A stretch of DNA of 19,246 nucleotides, from positions 1 to 19,246 of the forward strand of contig JANBQC010000539.1 of the NCBI GenBank assembly GCA_027576995.1, in the 5' to 3' direction. Position numbers and translations under genes: made by a program. The notes below the pieces were generated by a model. It searched no databases, had not been told where the DNA came from, and saw only the letters and a list, made by a program, of their open reading frames with translations. This DNA is from Dimargaris cristalligena. Lineage: Eukaryota > Kickxellomycota > Dimargaritomycetes > Dimargaritales > Dimargaritaceae. Positions 9,161-17,349 of the stretch are shown piece after piece; within the stretch, counting starts at the first letter, position 1, and each line of letters opens with the position of its first letter.

Positions 9161-10782
9161 ACAAGGTGGGAGCTGCTGGCCTCTCTCCCTCCCTAGTTCT
9201 TCTTGACCTGTGTGTGAATGTGGGTCTGTGTATGAATGAATCTTACGACTTCTTCCCGTCTTTGCTACTTCACCTCACTTCACTCCACTCCATCATCTCC
9301 TCTCCCCCTCTTCTCCCTCACTGTAACACTACCATATCGCCTCTTCTCCTTATTATTCCCCGTTGTGTAATCCAATACGTACATTCGCTCTAATATACCG
9401 TGCATATGTCATTTTCGGCTGGCACAATCTTAACTGATCCTTGCACATTGCCCCTTCACCCTGTATTAATGAAATGAAAACCCCATTATCTCTCACTTGT
9501 TGGCTGGAAAGGAATATGGTGTAAACCACTGCGTGTGTCTCTATGATGTGTAGTATATTACAGTGCCATTTAGTATGAATCCGACTTTGTGACGAGCGGG
9601 GGATATCTCACCCCAATGTATATGAACCATCGGATATATACTATATTATATTTCAAATGAAATATATAAAACTAACTGGATACTGTATTATAGGGTCGTT
9701 TATATTTTTCACCCAGTGATCATTGGGGAAACCGGAATGTGAAAAAAGGATATGGGTGAAATTCAGCTCAGCTATATAAGGGTTTACATTATATGTGTAT
9801 GGGAGAATATATGGGAAATGTATTTTTGGCTAGTAATATTGGCCTTACCTAATGGATTTTTCGTTATACAGCTTGGATGAACTTCTCCCGTATTCGGCAT
9901 GCATGCCTGGCCAGTCGCGTAACCTTCCCTTTATCGTTCCCTATTCTCAAATTAGATTTAGCATTTGGGTCGGATGACTCTCTCTCTCTCTCTCTCTCTC
10001 CTCCCAAACCCGCCCTTGTGTTCTTTTATTATTATTGAATCTTGTCAACTTGGCCTCCCCCTTTATTCCTGCTAGTTTTGGTGGGAAGGCCGTGTGAGTG
10101 TGGGAAGGGGCGCGGTGATGATGCTCTGTCTGTGTCGGCCTATACATCTCTTTTCCCCCTTTATCCAGCGATTCATTTCCATGCTTTTTGGCGGGTCCCG
10201 AGTGAAGGGAAGAAGATCGTAGGTATCTGTAGATAAGTATAGCGGGCCATTCTATAGAATGTCGTGGGTGGGTTGGCTTAGATTATAGAAACAGGTCGAG
10301 GTGTTTCCAACGGAGGTTTTGACTCTTTATTTACTGACAACCGGATACGCGTGTATCCCTCCCGCAGGGACTGAGGGACAGTAAATCCTGGGTATTTTTC
10401 CGTAAGACTGGGACAATGACCATAATTCGCCACTGTTTCAATTTTTATTCAAATTTGTTTTTGGAGTGGGGGGTGTTGGTGATACTGGAAGAAATCAACC
10501 GTGAATCTGGGCTATTTTTTTATAAATATATCGCTTTTGCTGGACCGTGACTCCCTTAGTGATCTTTCCATTCTCCATCACACGACGCTGAATCAAGAAT
10601 CCCGATAAACGAATTCCTTTTAACCCATTTTACGGGGGTGCACATGTTTTTTGATTCAACTATAACATATCCGGGGGGAGAGGGCTGCTTAAATTCGGAA
10701 TCTTGACCAACTCCCATTCTTCTTTGGGACTCGGCGTATGTAGCCCATAATAAACCCTTTCATTTACAACTGATCAACCACC
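9161..10782. other. region downstream of the 8342 gene, no further gene seen
   Basis: The first 250 bases remain pyrimidine-rich and probably include the 3' untranslated region of the 8342 gene. No clear AATAAA follows the stop; ATTAATGAAATGAAAA near 9464 is the nearest A-rich candidate. The rest is AT-rich with small palindromes (TATATTTCA / TGAAATATA at 9647-9666) and a TATATAAG at 9773. No frame is convincing. Confidence 0.5.
9978..10001. repeat. (CT)n microsatellite, about 11-12 units
   Basis: A second long pyrimidine dinucleotide tract on the plus strand, in an otherwise featureless stretch. Confidence 0.95.
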
Positions 10783-10995
10783 ATGCACCACGGATTCGAT
10801 ATCAGGCATCCCCTTTATATCACCCCTGGCACTATGGAGTCAATGGAGGGTTTATACAAGACATTTGAGATCCTACGCGATATTAAGTCGCTAGCTAAGC
10901 ATCAACGGACATTAAACGCGTGCTGTCGTCGCTTTTTTATTTCAAATCTATTTTTTATACATGTATATTATTCCCCTTTGGTTTTCGTGGGTTAA
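10783..10995 (+). CDS. doubtful 70-codon frame or first exon
   Basis: Not recognised. The start ATG sits in a favourable context (AACCACCATGC, A at -3). Residues 1-47 (MHHGFDIRHPLYITPGTMES onwards, ending AKHQRTLNA) have a mixed, protein-like composition. Residues 50-70 become Phe/Tyr/Leu-rich because the DNA turns T-rich, and the frame then ends. If real, the coding part would be a first exon leaving this frame before about 10940, but no clear downstream exon was found. Chance remains the likelier explanation. Confidence 0.12.
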   Translation: MHHGFDIRHPLYITPGTMESMEGLYKTFEILRDIKSLAKHQRTLNACCRRFFISNLFFIHVYYSPLVFVG

Positions 10996-11287
10996 AGGTA
11001 AGGGGTGAAGGGGCACTCTATTCGCATAATCTGAAAGGGGGAGGGGTGCTATTGCCCTGGCTCACCTTATACGTCGAGGTAATTCCTGGACTTGGTCCAT
11101 TGTGAAAAACCCCTTGCGTTCTACGGTGAGCAGTAACCGCACATCACCCTATATGAATAAGGAAGGGGTCCCAGTGGTTAACAGCGGGCCTCGCGGTTCA
11201 AAGTTGTCCCGAATTTACCGCCAAGCCTACTACCACGGACTACTCTCCTATTAGAGTTTCCAATCGTAGACCGGCTTATCCATGCAC

Positions 11288-11303
11288 CCCTAACCCTAAC
11301 CCT
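11288..11303. repeat. short interstitial telomere-like motif
   Basis: CCCTAACCCTAACCCT is two and two-thirds units of the CCCTAA telomere repeat used by most fungi and animals, followed by a degenerate CACCCCT. It is too short to indicate a chromosome end. Confidence 0.6.
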
Positions 11304-11724
11304 CACCCCTTTACTTTACCTCCTGTCACTAACTGTGGGTCCAGGTTGTATGAATCAGTGAATACGTTGGCTTATTTGTCCACTCCTACCTAGTTCCCCT
11401 TGATAGTTACGTATTTATATATATATATACACACTATATTTACCCGTACATACCCCCATCCCAATCTTCCATCACAACCGGTGGTATAGAACACCAGTTG
11501 AGCTGAACCAGGTCAGCGGCATACCCACCTAGACTTTACAGGATAGATATCCGATGCAATCTGCAACCGTGGAAGCATGCCAAGGTGTGTATGAACGTAC
11601 GTGCAGACGTGTGGGAGTCCCTAGGTGTGCATAGCTGTATGGTTGTGTGGGTTTTAATGTGCCTGCCACCAAACAACCTCCTAGGTCGGGGTTAACGAAT
11701 GAATGGATCTAATGTCTGGAAAGG

Positions 11725-11745
11725 TTATATATATATATATATATA
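11725..11745. repeat. (TA)n microsatellite
   Basis: About ten TA units followed by GAGAAC. There is no associated gene. Confidence 0.9.
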
Positions 11746-12401
11746 GAGAACACCCGTGATGGACTTGGCAACGTCGTTTTTCTCTTAATCTCCCCCCCTT
11801 TTCTTCCTTTGGATGCTTCTGTGATGTCCATGGGTCAACCTGGCTGGGGTGGAGGAGAGAGAGATTAGAGGGGGCTTGGCTTGCTGCAAAGCCCCTATTT
11901 AGGCTCGGATATGTACTAAGGGTCGGCAACCAGGGGTGAGGGGAAAGGGGGGAGATGTGGTGAACAACGATATAACCGGATTATCGAACCCCAGTCTCTG
12001 TTGTACGTTGATGTATTGGATTGCAGAAGATTGTATTTATTTTCGCGACTGCTCATGGGCTCATACTACGGATTTTTTATTTGGAATCGCGAACCTGAAC
12101 CATTTTCCGCCGGCGTATTATTACCCAGCGGCACCCACGCCGTCATCACCAGATTCATTATAAAGCAGTTCAAAGCCGCCTTGCAGACATCCTACAGTTG
12201 GCCATATTGTATTGCCTAGTAAGGGAAGAGATGCACTAGAATAATCAAATAAAACCATAGTCAGGGGTAGTCCGTGGAGCTCAACGGACTTGCAGTCACT
12301 TATAATAGTGACGATTATAATATATGGTCGGTCTAATCCCTGCCATCCTTATTTCTGGGCGAAGGTTTATTCCGCCCACCAAGATCGCTGACTAGACGGA
12401 A

Positions 12402-12420
12402 GCGCGCGCGTGTGTGTGTG
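12402..12420. repeat. (GC)n(GT)n alternating purine-pyrimidine tract
   Basis: GCGCGCGCGTGTGTGTGTG is a 19-base stretch of strict purine-pyrimidine alternation, half of it CG steps. This is the classic composition for a B-to-Z DNA transition. Confidence 0.9.
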
Positions 12421-12522
12421 AAGAGGTGCGACCCCGGCGACTAATAGCCAACGATGCGGGGTTTCTGATGATTGTCCTTGGGAGGGTGACGATCCTTTCC
12501 TGCCACTCTAGCCAGCGGGAGT

Positions 12523-12551
12523 GGGGGGGGCTCTCTCTCTCTCTCTCTCTC
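12523..12551. repeat. G8 followed by (CT)10
   Basis: Eight G run directly into about ten CT units, so a purine run abuts a pyrimidine run on the same strand. It lies in no supportable gene. Confidence 0.9.
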
Positions 12552-13180
12552 CGCCGTCACCCATCTAGCCAAAGCGGGAAACCAATGAGGGGCCGTGTGT
12601 GGATGAAGATTAATATTAGGTTGAATGTGACCTTGGGATGTGTTCTTGGTATCCAATCTTGGGAAGGATTTTCCTCCAGTGCCGTTTGTTTGCTGGGCCG
12701 GTTGATGGTGGTGGCCTTAAACGCCCTCCATTCATTCGGTCACATCAATATAGGCGGGATCTATTAATTTACATTCTCTTCACCCTGGTCTTATTCTCGC
12801 ATATCATCCAGTCACGCCACTTTGCCCCTTTCATTGGTTCCTTTACCGCATGTTCTGCCAACCACACCCTACATTATTGTATTGTATTGCATTCCATTCC
12901 ACGTCACCCTATCAATTCCCCCCTACTAAATAAATCATGCTATATATTTATATATATTCTCCAGGCACTATTGGTGCGGATACTAAATGATATTAAAACA
13001 TAGGAGTTTCCGGACAAGGGTGGGAAGGTAGAGGGGGCGAGGAGTGATACACGCTACTCTTTGTATGGTCGATGGGGATGATACCAGAGCAATGGTGGGA
13101 GTAACGGATTAGTTATTTAAAACGCCTCAATTAGGTTTGGAAGTCCTAGATTTTTGGTTAAAAAAAGCATTCCTTTTCCA

Positions 13181-13360
13181 ATGGCCAACCACGGTCGCCG
13201 ATGTTTCATCGCCTTGGCACTTCTGATTTACTCACTATTGGAGAACCTTCATCGTAAATCGGGTTCCTCATCCTTCCCAGTCCTGCGCAACCTCTACGAT
13301 CGCCATGATCCTCCCCGCGCACATCCTTACTGTTGCCCAATAAAGCTCTATACAATGTGA
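13181..13360 (+). CDS. doubtful small protein, 59 aa, with N-terminal hydrophobic helix
   Basis: Not recognised. The ATG at 13181 has a good context (TTCCAATGG: C at -3 but G at +4). Residues 1-7 are MANHGRR, followed by a hydrophobic run CFIALALLIYSLL (8-20) that could be a signal peptide or anchor, then a Cys-poor, basic, Pro-containing tail ending CCPIKLYTM. Third positions favour C/T more than in nearby frames, the only hint of coding. AATAAA occurs at 13339-13344, just inside the 3' end, and could be a polyadenylation signal. It is short enough to arise by chance. Confidence 0.15.
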   Translation: MANHGRRCFIALALLIYSLLENLHRKSGSSSFPVLRNLYDRHDPPRAHPYCCPIKLYTM

Positions 13361-13420
13361 GGACCATGTAATCTTACTATTCAGGTAAAGGGACCAACCA
13401 ACCACCAGTCAGTTGGTTGC

Positions 13421-13437
13421 TCAGTCAGTCAGTCAGT
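13421..13437. repeat. (TCAG)4 repeat
   Basis: Four TCAG units. Just upstream, CCAACCAACC (13394-13403) can pair with GGTTG (13415-13419), giving a small potential stem. Confidence 0.85.
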
Positions 13438-13641
13438 TCTTCTAGACACATCCAGCTGCCTAACTAGGAAAGTGATGTACCCATGGACTGTCGGGTTAGG
13501 CCAATATCCCTGTTCACTCCCCCTTTCCCACCTGGGCATTCCTCTAATCTTTTAATTTACCGAGTACTTACCCGAAACGTCAAAACCAGTGAATGGTGAT
13601 TTAAATTGAATGCCTGAAAGGAAATCCATGTGAGTATGTAT

Positions 13642-13662
13642 ATGTGTGTGTGTGTGTGTGTG
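13642..13662. repeat. (TG)n microsatellite
   Basis: About ten TG units with a final GCGTGG. It is alternating purine-pyrimidine DNA. Confidence 0.9.
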
Positions 13663-15390
13663 CGTGGAAATAGGCGTACTTTTTGTGGATGAGTAAGGTG
13701 ATGGTCAAATTTGACGAAATAGGTACAATAAATGGCTGAGTGGGTGGGAACGAAGCCCTAACATTGCTGGTAAATAGCATTTGAAACTTCCCCCAAATTT
13801 GCTGTTCCCCATTCTCTTCTACCGGGTGTCAAGTGGCGAAAGGGGTAGACCTGTTTTTGGTCAATCCGAAGGATAATATATTGTAGCCGAGTGAATAGGT
13901 ATCCATCAATCATGTAGCGGGGCGCCTGGGCCCAACGAAGAAACCAAATATAATAAAGGTAATGGTGGTGGGTGTGTGGGTGTGGGAACGTAGTAAAGGG
14001 GTCGGTGAAGGAGTTAAGAAGGGGTGGGGGGTTGCAATTAGGTGGGAATGATATTCGCTTTGTAATAGCAACATGCCAATACTGATGTATCGGTTTAGTA
14101 TATGTTATAATATTATTTACGGTAATGTGGGTGTAACGGTGGCGGTGGTGGTGGTAAAAAAGGAAGAAATAGCAAAGATCGTCCACGTGCAGACTCAGTG
14201 AGAATGCAGCGAAAGTCCAACAATCCAAGGTCACTCAAAATAGAGATGGATCCATTGTCCATAAATAAACGGCATCGCAATACTCGGGAACAATTAGCCG
14301 AGCATGTGGTTTTACAGGGGCACCGCCGAGTAACTTAAATGGATATTCCAATCTAACGACTTGGCGGATGACGGCGGGAAAGTTTCTGTATTGGGCTTAT
14401 ATTTCTATATCTATTATTGTTACTATTATTAGTAGTATTGGATTCTAGTTTGGTTTGGCTTATTTTGGATGAGAAAGGGAACATTCAAAATAGCTAATAA
14501 TCAAGGCCGTCCGTTTATTTGGGACATGCCAAAAAATACCGGTTCCCCTGCCTGGTGCATGCACATGCCCCATGTACGGAGAGTATAAGCACAAGCATAC
14601 GCATGCGGGTAGTCATGATGATGCCCCGTCGGGTATATTTTAGGCATTATAATGATCACGTCTGCTGCAGCTGTCACTGCAAATAAACCTAAATCCAGCC
14701 CCTGGGAAATCGTCGGCCATTCATTGGATTCCCCGACAACAATACGTTGGGGATAACAATATGCGAGACTGAGGTGAAAAAACGGGAAGAGGCGGGGAAA
14801 TAGGGTCCTTGGGCTCCACTGCTTACATTGATTACCACAGCGTGGCTATTAGAGCACTGCTCTATTATACTATCTAACCATTCCAAAACCTCCCTCCCCA
14901 GAATTCCGCTCAAAACACAATACCAGGTGCGACTTACTCCCAGAATCCTTGATAAATTCGATTTTAATGATACATATATATTATATTTAAAACAGTGGAA
15001 AATACCTGTGAGGGTATTGTGACTGACGAGTATAATAAGGCTACATACTAGAGTGAAAACAGTCGACCGGTACTGTAATATGGGGGACAGCATCGGTTGG
15101 GGAAGGGGACGCGGTTGCGTGCGTGTACTACAGCAACTATCCCATGCAAAGCCACGGCGGGTGACCAAATGGATAGAATCCGGTAGGATTAGTCATTCGA
15201 TGAGTAATGTAATGGATAATTGGGGAATAGTGAACCAAAAAATTATATATAGAAAGGTAATATTAGTAGTGAGAATAGACCTAAATCGAACAGAGTCGGT
15301 ATACTACTAATAGAGAATGCCGAAAGAAACCGTACATTTTGTAGAGAAAAGATTGGGGGTGGTGGATCACGGGTTGCTAATTATAAAGCA

Positions 15391-15435
15391 TACTATGTTG
15401 TGGTTGATGTTATTTTCACACGCATCAACATAGTA
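15391..15435. repeat. imperfect inverted repeat, 13-bp stem with a bulge
   Basis: TACTATGTTG (15391-15400) pairs exactly with CAACATAGTA (15426-15435). ATG (15407-15409) can extend the stem with CAT (15423-15425), leaving TGGTTG bulged and a 13-nt loop. It lies about 170 bp beyond the stop codon of the Rmd1-type gene, so it could be part of that gene's 3' region on the minus strand. Confidence 0.8.
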
Positions 15436-15506
15436 CACGTAAAACTAACTATACTCTAAAGAATGTGGTCATCTAAAATGAAGTAAAAATGATGTGCGAA
15501 TTTCAC

Positions 15507-15532
15507 AATATATATATATATATATATATATA
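15507..15532. repeat. (AT)n microsatellite in the 3' flank of the Rmd1-type gene
   Basis: About twelve to thirteen AT units, roughly 75 bp past the stop codon of the minus-strand gene. No canonical AATAAA was found on the minus strand here, so this AT-rich block might take the place of an efficiency element; that is inference. Confidence 0.9.
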
Positions 15533-15606
15533 GTGTATGTAAACTAAAGAAAGGTTTGCCCTGTGACCGAATACCGCTCACATTGGCAACACCGCCTCCT
15601 CCTACT

Positions 15607-17115
15607 CTATTCGAGCGGCGCGTGGGACCCGTAATTACGCAGACCCTTCATTTCGAACGAAATCGTCACCAGACCCAGCATAATTTCGATTCCGATGAGG
15701 ATAATGATGATCCATTCGAGGAACTCGCCGTGGTGTCCGTTGAGGTGTTCGCGCAACATGTCCAATAAGTCGCCAATGACACTCACGCGGTGGTTCATGA
15801 TTTCGGCGCGCTGGGAAATTTCCAAATAACCGCGGATGGCGTCGTAGAGGGGCTGGAGGGCCGGTTCGGACCAGAAAATCTCGGGCGTATCGAGAATATT
15901 ACTGACCAGGTTGACGTTGATACGCATGATGAACAGCTGGCCAATCTTTTTGGTGATGGCGGTGCGGGACATCTTGACCCGGCCGGTCTCGGCCATCAAC
16001 TGGGGGATGTGCTTGGTGTCGTTGATGGTCTCTTCGACAAGGCCCTCGTACAAGGTCAGTTTGACGGACTGGGCAATCGCGTGGGAGATGGCCATCTTAA
16101 CCATATAGTTGCGGGGGTGGCGCAGGCGAATGACGTCGTTGTAAATCATAGGGGGGAAGTTGGGGTTATAGTACAAATTGAATTCCTCGATTTCCACGTC
16201 GCCGGCCTCCAGGGGCTCGATTTCAAAACGTCGGAGTTCCCGCAGGGTTTGCTTCTCCTCCTCCGGGGTCATGGCCCAGAAGACAATGACACCGTAGTCA
16301 AAGACAAACACCTCGCTGGTGAGGTGGTCCTTGATGAGATCAAAGTAGTCGCTCTGGTTGTCGGTGTCGTTTCGCGCCTGGCTGGCCAGTCCAGTGGATA
16401 TGGCATCGTTGGTTACCGAGGTGGACAGATTCAGGCCCTCGCGGGGGGTGGTGGACGGAAACAGGTCGACCAGGTTGTTTTCACCCTCGGCATTGTTGGT
16501 CCCGGATTTGGCCCCGACTGGGATACTCCGCCGCTCAAACGCAAAGGGCGAGTACAGGCATTCGTCCATCAGTTTAGGGGCAGCCTGGCGCGACTCCTTG
16601 CGCGACTGCAGGTAGCGGAACACGGCCTTGAGATCATAGGAGGTAGCGGTACTATAGGCGGTGACGCGGGGCAGGGTATCGCGGCGGAGTTTGCGCCAGC
16701 GTTCGGCGTCAATGAGGTGGGAGGTGCGGTCCTCGTTAGTGAGCTGGTTCAGCTGGTTGTATACGTCGTCGCCGCCGTAGAAGCTGTCGATACCCGGGCC
16801 TGACTGCTCTTCGGCCTCGTCGGGGAACAGGGCCAGTTTCTGCGAGGTCTTGGAGGTCCGGTAGGCCGACTTGGTCTTGCTCATGGCGCGATTCAGATGG
16901 GTGGCGGACTTGGAGGTGGCCATAGGGGGGGCTCCCCGGCGGCCCAGACCGGTCTGGCTGGTGCTCGGCGTTAGCTGGACGCCGGGGTGGTTGGGGGGAA
17001 ACGCAATGCGCTGGGTCAAAGCGGCCTGGGGATAAGAGCCGCTCTCGCCGCTTTCTAGGGTTTGGTAATCGTTACGGTCGGAGCGGAGGAAGCGTTTAGT
17101 AATACCATTCGACAT
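15607..17115 (-). CDS. Rmd1/Sif2-type DUF155 (RMND1 family) membrane-anchored protein, 502 aa
   Basis: The family is named for yeast Rmd1 (required for meiotic nuclear division), fission yeast Sif2/Sif3 and mitochondrial RMND1/Mrx10; its biochemical role is poorly defined. Residues 1-130 are Ser/Thr/Gln-rich, polar and probably disordered. Residues 148-170 (LPRVTAYSTATSYDLKAVFR onwards) resemble the conserved entry block of Rmd1-like proteins. A variable linker (about 175-262) leads to the DUF155 core, about 267-455, beginning EVFVFDYGVIVFW and including FNLYYNPNFPPMIYNDVIRL, with a SHAIAQSVKL helix. A single hydrophobic helix at about 468-487 sits close to the C-terminus, the usual tail anchor of the family. 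I see no clear mitochondrial presequence, so a cytosol-facing Rmd1/Sif2 type is more likely than Mrx10; that is inference. The frame stays open upstream to a TTG at 17178, but the first ATG is at 17115, with A at -3 and a pyrimidine-rich leader. It ends in TAG and shows no intron. Codons are richer in G/C than the flanks. Family assignment is from memory of the motifs, with high certainty. Confidence 0.93.
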   Translation of the reverse strand: MSNGITKRFLRSDRNDYQTLESGESGSYPQAALTQRIAFPPNHPGVQLTPSTSQTGLGRRGAPPMATSKSATHLNRAMSKTKSAYRTSKTSQKLALFPDEAEEQSGPGIDSFYGGDDVYNQLNQLTNEDRTSHLIDAERWRKLRRDTLPRVTAYSTATSYDLKAVFRYLQSRKESRQAAPKLMDECLYSPFAFERRSIPVGAKSGTNNAEGENNLVDLFPSTTPREGLNLSTSVTNDAISTGLASQARNDTDNQSDYFDLIKDHLTSEVFVFDYGVIVFWAMTPEEEKQTLRELRRFEIEPLEAGDVEIEEFNLYYNPNFPPMIYNDVIRLRHPRNYMVKMAISHAIAQSVKLTLYEGLVEETINDTKHIPQLMAETGRVKMSRTAITKKIGQLFIMRINVNLVSNILDTPEIFWSEPALQPLYDAIRGYLEISQRAEIMNHRVSVIGDLLDMLREHLNGHHGEFLEWIIIILIGIEIMLGLVTISFEMKGLRNYGSHAPLE

Positions 17116-17342
17116 TGTGGAGGAGGGGAATAAAAGGGAGGTTGAGAAGACGAGAAGCAGTGAAAGACGGGCTGTCAAGGAAATGCGAAAAGGGAACGAA
17201 GCAGGAGTGAACTGAGTATATGAATGAGTGGTGAAAGGTGTAAATAAAGCCGATGGGGTTCGTTAATATATATGCCAATGGAGGGAGGATATGCTTGGTA
17301 AGGAGAAAGAACGGGCCGGTTTGTCTAGGGCTGTAGTATAAG
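17116..17342 (-). promoter_or_regulatory. pyrimidine-rich leader of the Rmd1-type gene
   Basis: On the plus strand this interval is rich in GGAGG, GAAAAGGG and GAGAAG words, so the transcript leader would be CT-rich. The last bases before the ATG read CCCCTCCTCCACA on the minus strand. The Rmd1 reading frame stays open through its proximal 60 bases but holds no ATG, so this part is read as untranslated. Confidence 0.35.
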
Positions 17343-17348
17343 TATATA
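17343..17348 (-). promoter_or_regulatory. candidate TATA box for the Rmd1-type gene
   Basis: Read on the minus strand the local sequence is CGCTTATATACTTATAC, about 230 bp upstream of the ATG at 17115. The interval to the ATG is pyrimidine-rich on the minus strand, mirroring the arrangement at the 8342 gene. Functional use is inferred from position only. Confidence 0.35.
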
Positions 17349-17349
17349 A

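Larger units (their letters stand above)
10996..13180. other. repeat-bearing stretch without a supportable gene
   Basis: Contains a short telomere-like motif (11288), AT repeats (11415 and 11725), a GC/GT alternating tract (12402), and G8 plus CT repeats (12523-12551). A frame open from 11920 to 12219 ends in a protein-like stretch (residues such as HAVITRFIIKQFKAALQTSY). Its first ATG is internal at 12055 with a weak context, and I do not recognise it. Confidence 0.5.
13361..15606. other. intergenic stretch downstream of the Rmd1-type gene
   Basis: Includes a CAGT repeat (13421), a GT repeat (13642), purine-rich sequence around 13960-14060, and the hairpin and AT repeat near the 3' end of the Rmd1-type gene. 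Two minus-strand frames of about 158 codons (13758-14234 and 14689-15168) are open. The first is His/Tyr/Pro low complexity from repeats. The second opens with TTG and matches no family I know. Neither is supported. Confidence 0.5.

Noticed and set aside
11165..11225. tRNA-like stretch with AGTGGTTAA and GGTTCAAA
   Set aside because: The bases around GGTTCAAA cannot form a T-stem (CGCGG against TTGTC) and no acceptor stem pairs, so it is not a tRNA.
12414..12767. 117-codon plus-strand frame
   Set aside because: It starts with GTG and is interrupted by the G8/(CT)10 repeat, which supplies a SLSLSL run.
13758..14234. 158-codon minus-strand frame
   Set aside because: The translation is His, Tyr, Pro and Thr low complexity arising from GTG/GGT repeats; no domain is visible.
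14689..15168. 159-codon minus-strand frame
   Set aside because: It begins with TTG, shows no recognisable motif or codon bias, and is about as long as expected by chance for the longest frame in non-coding DNA of this size.
15790..16803. 337-codon plus-strand frame overlapping the Rmd1-type gene
   Set aside because: It is antisense to a well-supported coding sequence, starts with GTG, and its Gly/Val/Asp-rich translation is what the complementary strand of a GC-biased gene gives.
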